Assembly (NCBI GenBank): GCA_023229435.1
Contig: JALNZF010000015.1
Coordinates: forward strand, 8,498 to 72,497
Length of the DNA stretch: 64,000 bases
Source of the DNA: Nitrospirota bacterium
GTDB lineage: Bacteria; Nitrospirota; UBA9217
Reading direction: 5' to 3'
A program made the position numbers and the translations under genes. The notes beneath the pieces were generated by a model. It worked only from the letters and a program-made list of their open reading frames with translations. It made no database searches and had not been told where the DNA came from. Positions 1-8,413 of this stretch are shown here, piece by piece (positions within the stretch are counted from its first letter, which is position 1; every line of letters begins with the position of its first letter).

Positions 1-47
1 GGCAAGATTCGGGGCCTGCCCCCGCAAGAATCAAGCGGGGGATGACA
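1..47. repeat. 47-nt dispersed repeat, copy 1 (cut by window edge)
   Basis: These 47 nt recur at 62513-62559 with one mismatch. The unit contains a hairpin whose arms are CCCCCGC and GCGGGGG. The window probably starts inside a longer element, because the second copy continues upstream with further palindromic sequence. Confidence 0.8.
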
Positions 48-373
48 GTCTATTTAGTATTCGAAATATCCCGAACATGATTCATCCGGCTCATTATACA
101 ACATATGAAATAAAAGACAGCATTAATTTTCCCCGGTTGAAGAATCGCTGAAGACATGGTGTGGTGATAACGGATTTACTCCATTCCATCAAGATGACCT
201 TGTCGGGGTCTTCGTTACCGGCCCGGTGTATGTGTGCTCTCACCTACAGGGAAGAAACACCATCTCAACGGAGATATATCTGTTATACTAAAAGCATTTA
301 GACTTGATCACGACGCTGGAAGTAATTGATCCGGTGCTTCCGCAGGCGCAGTGAATCAGTGGACGAGGTCCTG
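48..373. other. Intergenic region upstream of sensor kinase
   Basis: No convincing gene is visible here. A possible -10 box (TATACT, about 283-288) lies upstream of the kinase, without a clear -35. The kinase frame is open back to a TTG at 326, but the ATG at 374 is a better start. Confidence 0.4.
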
Positions 374-2917
374 ATGGATGTATTTCAACTGATGGGTTAC
401 CCGTTATTTGTCGTGGCCGTCCTGGAAGTCCTGCTTGGGATCGTGCTTCTCACGCACAATCCGCGCAAAAGCCGGGTGAATAGATCCGTTGCGATCCTGT
501 CCTTCGTCTCGGCAGGATATTCCTTCTTTACCGCCCAGATGTATGTACTGACCTCACTGGGGCTGCCCATCGATCTTGTTGCCCGTGCCAGCTGGATCGG
601 TTGGTTTGCTCCCACGGCCGCGCTGCAGGCGATCTATTACATGAAGCAGGAAAACAGCCGGGCTGCACGGACCGCGGGTCTGCTCTTGTATCCCTTCTGG
701 AGTATCATACTCGTTCTCTGCCTTTTTACCGATCTGCTGGAGCCAAGCGGCTATTCTCTGCGGCCCTACGTTGACCACACCGGTCTCCTGGAGAACCCGG
801 TCCGGTTGTTCGGGGCGCTCCAGGCCCTGTGGGTCGTCTATGAATACTACCGCACCAGGAAACGATCGACTGGCATACAACGCGTTCAGATGAACTACCT
901 CTTTGCCGGCCTCGTGATCTTCGGCACGGGAGGCGCGTTCCTCGGCGGCTTTCTACAGCTGTATGTGGGGTTCGGCATCGCCGCGGGACTCGGCGCCTAT
1001 TTCGGCCTGCCCTGGATCCTGCTCACGTTCTATGCCATTACCCGCTACCGATTGTTCGATATCCGGCTGGCCATATCGCGCACGGTCACCGTCATTTTTC
1101 TCTCAGCGGTCTTTAGCGGTATTCACCTGCTCCTGTTCCATGTGTTCGCCCCGGTTCTCGGCAATAATCTCGCGATAGTATGTTCACTTTCCGTCATCAG
1201 CTTGATCTTCTTCGGCACATCGTTCAACCGGAGCATGCAGGAGCGGATCAAGACAATTATTATCGGACACCGGTATGACTACCAGCAGGTACTGAAGGAC
1301 TCCATTTATGCGATGCTCAGGATCTTTGACCGCGATGATCTGTTGCGCCATATCATCGAGAGCATGAAAAAGAGCCTGGAGGTGGAGAATGTCCGTCTTT
1401 TCCTGAAAGAACGCGACGGCAGTATGGTGCGTCGGAACGTCTCCGGCGATCAAGACAGAGACGGGGATGTCTGCGCCACCAGCGCCGATGTCGCGAACTG
1501 GATCCGGCGGAGCGGGCACGCCTTTCTTCGGGGAGAACTGGAGGAACAGCTGCCCGAACCTGAGGCCCGTGCGGCATATGACTGCATGCGGAAGATCGAT
1601 GCCGAACTGCTCATTCCCCTGATAACCAAAGGACAGTTGCAGGGTTTCCTGACCCTGGGAGCACGGGGAACGGGAGCTCCCTATCTGCAGAGCGACATTG
1701 ATCTCTTGGAGACGCTGGCCGGCCAGGCCGCCATCGCCATCGAGAACACCCTGCTCTACGACGAAGCGCGTCACTCGCGCGAGTCCCTTCGGGAGAGCGA
1801 GTTGAAGTTCCGGACCCTGGCCCAGACAACGCCCTCGGCTATTTTTATCCATAGGGGAGGCAAGATCCTGTATGCGAACCCGAACACGGAGCGCATCTCC
1901 GGATATACGCAGGAGGAGCTTCTGTCCATGGATTTCTGGAGCATTATTCATCCTGATTTTCAGAGGATCGTTCAGGAGCGGGGACGCGACCGTCTCTCCT
2001 CCGATGCAGTCCCATTCCAGTACGAGTTCAAGATCATTCGAAAAGACCGCGAGGAGCGCTGGGTGCTGATGAACGCAACGCGCTTTGAGTATGAGGGCCA
2101 GCCCTCCGTGATCGGAACGCTCGTCGACATCACCGAACGAAAAGCACTCGAAGGGAAGCTGCGGTATGTTCAGAAGATGGAGGCTATGGGGAAACTGGCC
2201 GGAGGCGTGGCGCATGATTTCAACAACATTCTGGCCGCCATCGTGGGCTACGGAAACCTTCTGCGCATGAAGATAGACGAGGACGACCCCATGCGTGAAT
2301 ATGTGGACGAGATCCTGGGTGCGACCGAGCGCGCGTCGCATATTACGCAGAACCTCCTTGCCTTCGGGAAAAAACAGGTGACGAACGTCGCGCCAGGGGA
2401 CCTGAGCGATATCGTCAGGATGATGGAAAAGATGTTGTCCGGACTCCTCCGCGAGGGCGTCGGGCTTTCGCTAAAAACTGCCTCCGGTCGGCTGTTCGTG
2501 CTGGTCGACAAAAGCCAGATCGAGCGCGTCATCATGAACCTGCTGGTGAACGCGAGGGACGCCATGTCCGACGGCGGGACTGTCACCATCGAGACCGGCA
2601 CCATGAAACTGGACAGTGAATTCATCAGTACCCATGGTTTTGGCAAACCGGGGTTGTATGCAACTGTTTCGGTCAGCGACACGGGTATTGGCATGGATGC
2701 GGCGACCAGGGCAAAGATCTTCGAGCCGTTCTTTACGACCAAGGGTATGGGAAAGGGCACCGGATTAGGTCTTTCGATCGTGTATGATATTGTCAAAGAA
2801 CATGCAGGGTATATTACCGCGGAGAGTGAGCAGGGCAGGGGCTGTTTGTTCAAGGTCCACCTGCCGCTGGCCGCGGCAAATGCGGAAGAGATGAGACCGG
2901 TATCAGTTCACGAATGA
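374..2917 (+). CDS. Membrane sensor histidine kinase (7TM-GAF-PAS-HisKA-HATPase)
   Basis: Inner-membrane histidine kinase of about 847 residues. The N-terminal third (about 5-265) is a run of hydrophobic helices like the 7TM histidine-kinase input domain. A GAF-like domain (about 315-465) and a PAS domain (about 475-600) follow. The H-box AHDFNN gives phospho-acceptor His614. The ATPase domain has an N-box (NARDAM), G1 (DTGIGM) and G2 (GTGLGLS). No receiver domain is attached and no response regulator is adjacent, so this is an orphan kinase and its signal is unknown. The ATG at 374 has GAGG about 7 nt upstream and is preferred over the TTG at 326. Confidence 0.9.
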   Translation: MDVFQLMGYPLFVVAVLEVLLGIVLLTHNPRKSRVNRSVAILSFVSAGYSFFTAQMYVLTSLGLPIDLVARASWIGWFAPTAALQAIYYMKQENSRAARTAGLLLYPFWSIILVLCLFTDLLEPSGYSLRPYVDHTGLLENPVRLFGALQALWVVYEYYRTRKRSTGIQRVQMNYLFAGLVIFGTGGAFLGGFLQLYVGFGIAAGLGAYFGLPWILLTFYAITRYRLFDIRLAISRTVTVIFLSAVFSGIHLLLFHVFAPVLGNNLAIVCSLSVISLIFFGTSFNRSMQERIKTIIIGHRYDYQQVLKDSIYAMLRIFDRDDLLRHIIESMKKSLEVENVRLFLKERDGSMVRRNVSGDQDRDGDVCATSADVANWIRRSGHAFLRGELEEQLPEPEARAAYDCMRKIDAELLIPLITKGQLQGFLTLGARGTGAPYLQSDIDLLETLAGQAAIAIENTLLYDEARHSRESLRESELKFRTLAQTTPSAIFIHRGGKILYANPNTERISGYTQEELLSMDFWSIIHPDFQRIVQERGRDRLSSDAVPFQYEFKIIRKDREERWVLMNATRFEYEGQPSVIGTLVDITERKALEGKLRYVQKMEAMGKLAGGVAHDFNNILAAIVGYGNLLRMKIDEDDPMREYVDEILGATERASHITQNLLAFGKKQVTNVAPGDLSDIVRMMEKMLSGLLREGVGLSLKTASGRLFVLVDKSQIERVIMNLLVNARDAMSDGGTVTIETGTMKLDSEFISTHGFGKPGLYATVSVSDTGIGMDAATRAKIFEPFFTTKGMGKGTGLGLSIVYDIVKEHAGYITAESEQGRGCLFKVHLPLAAANAEEMRPVSVHE

Positions 2918-2964
2918 ATCGGCGATTGATCCGTCGCGATAGTAACTCCCCGCGCAAATAGCGT

Positions 2965-2993
2965 TTGACATTCCGGGATCGAAACCATAAAAT
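2965..2993 (+). promoter_or_regulatory. Sigma-70 promoter of radA
   Basis: TTGACA at 2965-2970 and TAAAAT at 2988-2993 are separated by 17 nt. Transcription should start near 3000, only about 3 nt before the radA ATG, so the mRNA would be nearly leaderless. No Shine-Dalgarno sequence is visible. Confidence 0.65.
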
Positions 2994-3002
2994 ACTTCTT
3001 CT

Positions 3003-4376
<1,374 letters not shown>

Positions 4377-4380
4377 AAAG

Positions 4381-4581
4381 ATGTCGGGTTTCGCTTTGCT
4401 CTACCCGACCTGCGAACTTCAGATTTACGAAGAGAAGTATAATCTAAATCTTGAACGAGACGTACAGGATCTTTTCATCACATCGATGACCATTGAAGAT
4501 GGACGATTGCTCGTAACCAACGAACGTGATGAGACGTTTGAGGTCAATTTAAAAACAAAGCATATCAGGAAAGTAAAGTGA
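4381..4581 (+). CDS. Small hypothetical protein
   Basis: A 66-codon ORF that I do not recognise. Its first 11 or so codons are made from a palindromic repeat (4382-4413) found twice more in this window. The remainder (about residues 17-66) looks like real protein: charged, with a repeated strand-like pattern ending in basic residues (KTKHIRKVK). It starts 4 nt after the radA stop and has no obvious ribosome-binding site, so the first residues may not be authentic. It could be a small beta-strand-rich protein or a decayed fragment. Confidence 0.45.
   Translation: MSGFALLYPTCELQIYEEKYNLNLERDVQDLFITSMTIEDGRLLVTNERDETFEVNLKTKHIRKVK
4382..4413. repeat. Palindromic repeat, CCCGAC family, copy 1
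   Basis: The sequence pairs GTCGGGT with ACCCGAC around a short centre. Copies in the opposite orientation lie at 6441-6471 and 7583-7614. It resembles REP-type intergenic palindromes. Confidence 0.7.
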
Positions 4582-4702
4582 GCTAACGAGTCGTTCGAGC
4601 CGCCATGGGCGGCTCAACTCGTCGTTGATACTTCTCATCAATAAAATCGCGACCCGAGTTGCGATTCCAAGTTATCAAAACATCTAAATTTCGGAGGATG
4701 CC

Positions 4703-5335
4703 ATGTACAAACATTTGATCATTGCGATATTCCCCATCTTTTTTCTTTTCCCGGCAATCGTTCCTCAACTCCTGCAAGCGCAGGTTTCCCAACATTCTGA
4801 TGTGAACGTTAAAAATTTCCCTGAGACGCAGCAAATCAAGGGCGATGTGCACGTAAATAATTTCCCCGAGCTGCAACAAATCAAGGGCTCTGTCTCGATT
4901 GAAGGTACGACGAAATTCATTACACGAGAAGGTTTGGTAGTGCCCACTTCACAACGCGCGGAACTGCCTGAAATGGTTTATGCCGGGACCATCGAAACTG
5001 ACGGATTCACCTCTCTTTTGATTAGCCTGCAAGGCGAAATGAGAAGCGAAGTTTTTTCTTCAGGCACCATTGGAGTTCTTCTCATTCCTGATGAAATGCC
5101 TATCTTGCGTATCCTTCGTGACGCAAAGCGCATTCAATTTCCTATCGAATGTAAAGTCCAGGCGAAGAGTGGTGATCCAATTTATTTTGAATCCGAACAG
5201 GTTCAGCAGCGCATCGCCTTTACTCGCTATAAAATGTACCTTTACAATACTGCGAACAAATCAGCGGAAGCGAACGTTTACTTGTATTTATCAAATTCAC
5301 CGATAGTGAGTGCTCCAGGGATTTCTAACAATTAG
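4703..5335 (+). CDS. Secreted hypothetical protein with NFP-x2-Q-x-IKG repeats
   Basis: A 210-residue protein with a signal peptide (about 1-27, ending at an AQ junction), so probably exported. Immediately after it, a repeat of about 17 residues occurs in tandem: VKNFPETQQIKG, then VNNFPELQQIKG, then a third degenerate start. Similar V-x-NFP-x2-Q repeats occur in assorted secreted and phage-derived proteins, where they probably form beta-structure. The remaining 140 residues match nothing I know. The ATG follows a GGAGG at 4693-4697. It lies between the two radA-end repeats and is clearly AT-richer than radA. Confidence 0.7.
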   Translation: MYKHLIIAIFPIFFLFPAIVPQLLQAQVSQHSDVNVKNFPETQQIKGDVHVNNFPELQQIKGSVSIEGTTKFITREGLVVPTSQRAELPEMVYAGTIETDGFTSLLISLQGEMRSEVFSSGTIGVLLIPDEMPILRILRDAKRIQFPIECKVQAKSGDPIYFESEQVQQRIAFTRYKMYLYNTANKSAEANVYLYLSNSPIVSAPGISNN

Positions 5336-5419
5336 TCGAGCCATCCTCGATACGCTCGGTGGCTAACCTCACCGTTCGATTTCCCCTGCACCTTTTTAAG
5401 ATTTTCATGAACATCCGCC

Positions 5420-5435
5420 TGTGGTATCTTAGTTC
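5420..5435 (+). repeat. 16-nt direct repeat (cytochrome promoter copy)
   Basis: Sixteen nt identical to 8396-8411, which lies immediately upstream of the cytochrome start codon. Confidence 0.6.
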
Positions 5436-5436
5436 C

Positions 5437-5521
5437 GTAGGTTGGGCTGAACGTTCTTTGTAAAGCCCAACGCGTTAACTTATAATCTGTTGGGCAAGCT
5501 GAGTCGTTTTGCCCAACCTAC
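5437..5521. repeat. Palindromic repeat, CCCAAC family, copy 1
   Basis: An 85-nt element with perfect 11-nt ends, GTAGGTTGGGC (5437-5447) and GCCCAACCTAC (5511-5521), and internal copies of the same core. A shorter relative is at 7645-7681. The core differs by one base from the CCCGAC family nearby. Confidence 0.75.
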
Positions 5522-5561
5522 GCGACTGTTGTGCGGTAATCTGTGGAATAGAGGAGATGCG

Positions 5562-6278
5562 ATGGGAACTGACACAAACGATGGCAAACAAGCCAGGCTC
5601 ATGATCAAAAAGGACGTGATAATAAATACTTCCATAAAGGGATATACCGTGGAGATAAGCGAGGGAGACATTCTCTTATATTCACCTGTCCCCTTTACCC
5701 TGGGAAGGATCATAGAGCTGAGTTTTTCCCTTGTCGATGGAGTGCCGCCGATAAAGTTGCGGGCACGTGTTCAGACGGTGCAGGAAGGGGTGGGGGTCGG
5801 TGTGTCATTTACGGGTATCAATCAGGCTGACAAGGAGTGGTTGAAAAGATTTATCGAGGAAAAGGTGTCTGCCCAGTCAGTGAAACAGGAGAGCCCTGCT
5901 GGTGATACAAGAAAGAAGGTTTTGCTTGTCGATGATTCAGTCACCGCGAGAGCAACGTATAAAAACAAACTGGTCCTTTCCAACTACAATGTAAGAGAGG
6001 CGTCAAGCGGGATGGAGGCCATAAAGTCAATTACTGAAGATATCCCTGATCTTATCGTGCTGGATATGCAAATGGAGGGCATGGACGGGACAAAGTTTCT
6101 CCAGTTTATGCGCTCGAACGATACATGGAAAAATGTAAAAGTTATTATGCTGTCCGGAAGGATAACCCCGCAGGAGACCGACAGGATCTCATCAATGGGC
6201 GTGTCGAGCATTCTTTCCAAGATGACGACCACTCCAAACAAGCTTGCGGGCCAGGTAAAGCAGATATTAGGGGTGTGA
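5562..6278 (+). CDS. PilZ-type domain / response-regulator receiver protein
   Basis: A 238-residue cytoplasmic protein with two domains. The N-terminal part (about 10-105) looks like PilZ, but it lacks a clear RxxxR motif and has a degenerate second motif (EISEGD), so c-di-GMP binding is doubtful. The C-terminal part (about 115-238) is a CheY-like receiver with an acidic pocket (LLVDDS), a phospho-acceptor Asp in IVLDMQM and the conserved Lys in ILSKM. There is no output domain, so the PilZ half may be the output. ATG 5562 has GAGGAG 5 nt upstream; the frame is open further upstream only through repeat DNA. Confidence 0.85.
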   Translation: MGTDTNDGKQARLMIKKDVIINTSIKGYTVEISEGDILLYSPVPFTLGRIIELSFSLVDGVPPIKLRARVQTVQEGVGVGVSFTGINQADKEWLKRFIEEKVSAQSVKQESPAGDTRKKVLLVDDSVTARATYKNKLVLSNYNVREASSGMEAIKSITEDIPDLIVLDMQMEGMDGTKFLQFMRSNDTWKNVKVIMLSGRITPQETDRISSMGVSSILSKMTTTPNKLAGQVKQILGV

Positions 6279-6440
6279 TGGCAATAAATCAGCGGATGTC
6301 TTCTTAAAATGAAAATAATGCACACGTAACATGAAGCCTGAAAGAGACAACATATATAACGTTGATACCCAATGAGCAATCATCCGGACAAACAAATATT
6401 TCGCGTAAAACTGATAAGGGTCACTGATAAGGGTCAGCTC

Positions 6441-6471
6441 GTAGGTCGGGTAGAGCGCAGCGAAATCCGAC
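6441..6471. repeat. Palindromic repeat, CCCGAC family, copy 2
   Basis: GTAGGTCGGGTAGAGCG and the complementary arm ending in TCCGAC. It matches 7583-7614 with few differences and 4382-4413 in reverse orientation. Confidence 0.7.
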
Positions 6472-6557
6472 GCATCAAATTCGGACGATCTTTACAAATA
6501 ATTATTTTGGACTGAAGAGATTGAATGGATTGATTGCAGGGTCAGGAGGACAAAACC

Positions 6558-6791
6558 ATGAAGTGTGTTTTTTGCGGAGGCGAAACAAAAAAATTGACGG
6601 TGACATTCAGCTATGAGGAGGGAGATAAGTATTTTCTCGTTGAGCACGTCCCCGCTGAGGTTTGCGAGCGATGCGGCGAAAAAACTTATTCACCTGATGT
6701 CACGGATGAGTTGTTGAAATTTGCGAAAAACAAATTCAAACCCGTTAAGAAACTGGAAGTGCCTGTTTTTGATTTTGCTGAAGCGTGTTGA
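6558..6791 (+). CDS. YgiT/MqsA-type zinc-finger antitoxin, apparently orphan
   Basis: A 77-residue protein with two CxxC knuckles (CVFC at 3-6 and CERC near 36-39), typical of the YgiT-type zinc finger at the N-terminus of MqsA-like antitoxins. The helix-turn-helix half of full MqsA is absent; this short form usually accompanies an upstream toxin. No toxin-like ORF precedes it: the 280 nt upstream are repeat DNA. AGGAGG sits 8 nt before the ATG. The gene ends 4 nt before the second copy of the radA 3' end. Confidence 0.7.
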   Translation: MKCVFCGGETKKLTVTFSYEEGDKYFLVEHVPAEVCERCGEKTYSPDVTDELLKFAKNKFKPVKKLEVPVFDFAEAC

Positions 6792-6795
6792 TGGC

Positions 6796-6823
6796 GGATG
6801 AGGCGATGGAGAGGCTGTCTTGA
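6796..6823 (+). repeat. radA 3'-end direct repeat, copy 2
   Basis: 27 of 28 nt match the end of radA (4349-4376) including the stop codon. A short stretch beyond it also resembles the sequence after radA, so this may be the original downstream junction. Confidence 0.8.
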
Positions 6824-6981
6824 GGCAGGAGAAAATGATCGGCTTCACTCACTTCAGCATTGCTATTACTGTGACAGAATAGGAGTTTCTCCTTGCGTTT
6901 TTAAACAAATTGTACTATTTTAAAATATGAATAGGAAGGCCGCACTTTTCCGGGCCTATGCATGGCGTTGGGGTTTCAGGT

Positions 6982-7197
6982 ATGAGTATGACGATCCATA
7001 AGAAAATCGTGGTGAACAAAGAAAACAAACCCGTGGAAGTGGTCATCACGTATGACGAGTGGCTGAAGATCGAGCAGGCGCTGCAGTCGGTCGAAAAGGG
7101 CGTAAGCCGGGAGCAGCTCAAGGAATATGCCGGCGCGATGCATATCGAGGAAGAACCGCTCGAATATCAGCGGAGGGTGCGGAGTGAATGGGAATAA
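6982..7197 (+). CDS. Antitoxin of a VapBC-type module
   Basis: A 71-residue protein starting at ATG 6982 (a second ATG is at 6988). The middle part (KPVEVVITYDEWLKIEQAL) resembles the Phd/VapB fold, and the C-terminal tail is acidic and probably wraps the toxin. It overlaps the PIN toxin gene by 14 nt, the usual arrangement for translational coupling. The pair should form a complex that represses its own promoter; no operator is obvious. Confidence 0.7.
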   Translation: MSMTIHKKIVVNKENKPVEVVITYDEWLKIEQALQSVEKGVSREQLKEYAGAMHIEEEPLEYQRRVRSEWE

Positions 7198-7552
7198 GTT
7201 CCTGCTTGATACCAACATCCTTCTCTATATCGCCGGGAAAAGAATAGATACAACCTCCCTGCCGCAAGGCGAATTTTTCATTTCATTTGTAACCGAACTC
7301 GAAATTCTCTCTTATCCCTCTCGTACTACGCAGGAAGAAATACGACTCAGGAAGCTGCTTGCCGAAATGCCGGTTATCGACGCGACCCGCGAGATAAAAG
7401 ACTCGGCCATTGCCCTGCGCAAACAGTATCGGCTCAAACTTCCCGATGCTCTCATAGCCGCAACCGCTCAAACGTTGAACGCAACCCCGATCACCAATGA
7501 TAAGGGATTTGATACCATCAAGGAAATCACAACACTGGCGATTAAAGCTTGA
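7184..7552 (+). CDS. vapC: PIN-domain toxin VapC
   Basis: A 122-residue PIN-domain ribonuclease. The first acidic residue of the active site is in LLDTNILLY near the N-terminus. Later acidic residues are in VTELEI, LPDALIAA and the C-terminal ITNDKGF. Starting at GTG 7184 puts the first beta-strand at the right place; the frame is open further upstream only as a shadow of the antitoxin gene. VapC toxins cleave tRNA or rRNA when free of antitoxin. Confidence 0.85.
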   Translation: MNGNKFLLDTNILLYIAGKRIDTTSLPQGEFFISFVTELEILSYPSRTTQEEIRLRKLLAEMPVIDATREIKDSAIALRKQYRLKLPDALIAATAQTLNATPITNDKGFDTIKEITTLAIKA

Positions 7553-7582
7553 TGGTCGAAAAATTGCAAGTACAAATAGCGA

Positions 7583-7614
7583 GTAGGTCGGGTAGAGCGT
7601 AGCGAAACCCGACA
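7583..7614. repeat. Palindromic repeat, CCCGAC family, copy 3
   Basis: GTAGGTCGGGTAGAGCG with the complementary arm ACCCGACA. It lies just downstream of vapC and beside a CCCAAC-family element (7645-7681). Confidence 0.75.
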
Positions 7615-7644
7615 GCTTTCGATAATCTCCAAGAAATAAGATTC

Positions 7645-7681
7645 TGTTGGGCTTCACATAGTAATGATCAGCCCAACCTAC
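7645..7681. repeat. Palindromic repeat, CCCAAC family, copy 2
   Basis: A short hairpin with arms TTGGGCT and AGCCCAA followed by CCTAC. It matches the right end of the 5437-5521 element, including the ACTGTT that follows. Confidence 0.7.
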
Positions 7682-7748
7682 ATGACTGTTTTGAAAATGG
7701 GGTGCGGCCCACATTTTGTGAAACTTTGTTCAATGCACCGCGGCGTCG

Positions 7749-8120
7749 TTATTTCCTGATGAAGGTGACACCAATATGGTCTTCGAAATGTCCGTCCGAT
7801 GTGATCAAGCTGCACTGCTTTTCTACCGCCGTTGCATAGACGACGGCATCAGCCATGGGGAGCGAGTGTTTGAGGCAGAGGTCGGCTGCAAGGAGGGCGA
7901 TGCTCTCGGTGAGTGGAACTACCGTTGTTCTGTTCATGACCGACGCTGCTGACAGCGCGTCTTCCTCGGCCCGCTCGCGTTTTATTTTCTTGTACACCTC
8001 GTAAAGCACGATCGTGGGTGTCGCGAGCCTGGATACATCCTTTAGATGTCTTGCATACGTTGAGGCGAGCGGCCCGTCGGTGAAATATTCAATCCAGCCG
8101 GACGAATCGACGATCACCAT
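7749..8120 (-). CDS. vapC: PIN-domain toxin VapC
   Basis: A 123-residue PIN-domain ribonuclease of a second VapBC module, on the minus strand. The N-terminus MVIVDSSGWIEYF carries the first acidic residue, with others in LYEVYKKI, PMADAVVYA and ITSDGHF. The gene overlaps the end of its AbrB-type antitoxin by 1 nt. Confidence 0.88.
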   Translation of the reverse strand: MVIVDSSGWIEYFTDGPLASTYARHLKDVSRLATPTIVLYEVYKKIKRERAEEDALSAASVMNRTTVVPLTESIALLAADLCLKHSLPMADAVVYATAVEKQCSLITSDGHFEDHIGVTFIRK

Positions 8121-8326
8121 CAGCGGTCCTTTTCATCGCGAATATTTTCCGTGTTCATTCCCTTCAGGAATCCTCGGAATGACTCAAGGGGTTTTTCCGG
8201 GATGAAGGAAACAATCCCGCCTTTTAAGATAACGGTCATTTTCTGTCCGCTCTTGAGATGGAGTTGCTCCCGTATATCCTTGGGTATGACCACTTGAAAT
8301 TTGGGTGAAATCGTCGTTCTTGCCAT
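8120..8326 (-). CDS. vapB: AbrB/MazE-type antitoxin VapB
   Basis: A 68-residue swapped-hairpin AbrB DNA-binding protein (MARTTISPKFQVVIPKDIRE, then the conserved LKSGQKM turn), with a toxin-binding C-terminal tail. ATG 8326 has GGAGG upstream; an in-frame ATG 18 nt further up is less likely. The promoter region contains nested GATCATCGATC palindromes (about 8341-8356) that could be the operator. Confidence 0.85.
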   Translation of the reverse strand: MARTTISPKFQVVIPKDIREQLHLKSGQKMTVILKGGIVSFIPEKPLESFRGFLKGMNTENIRDEKDR

Positions 8327-8395
8327 GGCATCCTCCATAATCATGATCGATGATCAAATCGTAGAACATAAATAGTATTTTGTAAACCTCTTTTT

Positions 8396-8411
8396 TGTGG
8401 TATCTTAGTTC
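8396..8411 (+). repeat. 16-nt direct repeat upstream of cytochrome
   Basis: Identical to 5420-5435. It contains TATCTT (8401-8406), a possible -10 box that would place transcription start at or next to the ATG at 8414. Confidence 0.55.
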
Positions 8412-8413
8412 TC

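Noticed and set aside
1184..2341. 385-codon minus-strand ORF
   Set aside because: Complete shadow of the sensor kinase; no domain or ribosome-binding site.
4377..6823. Complete integrative element at radA
   Set aside because: No integrase, recombinase or mobilisation gene in the segment.
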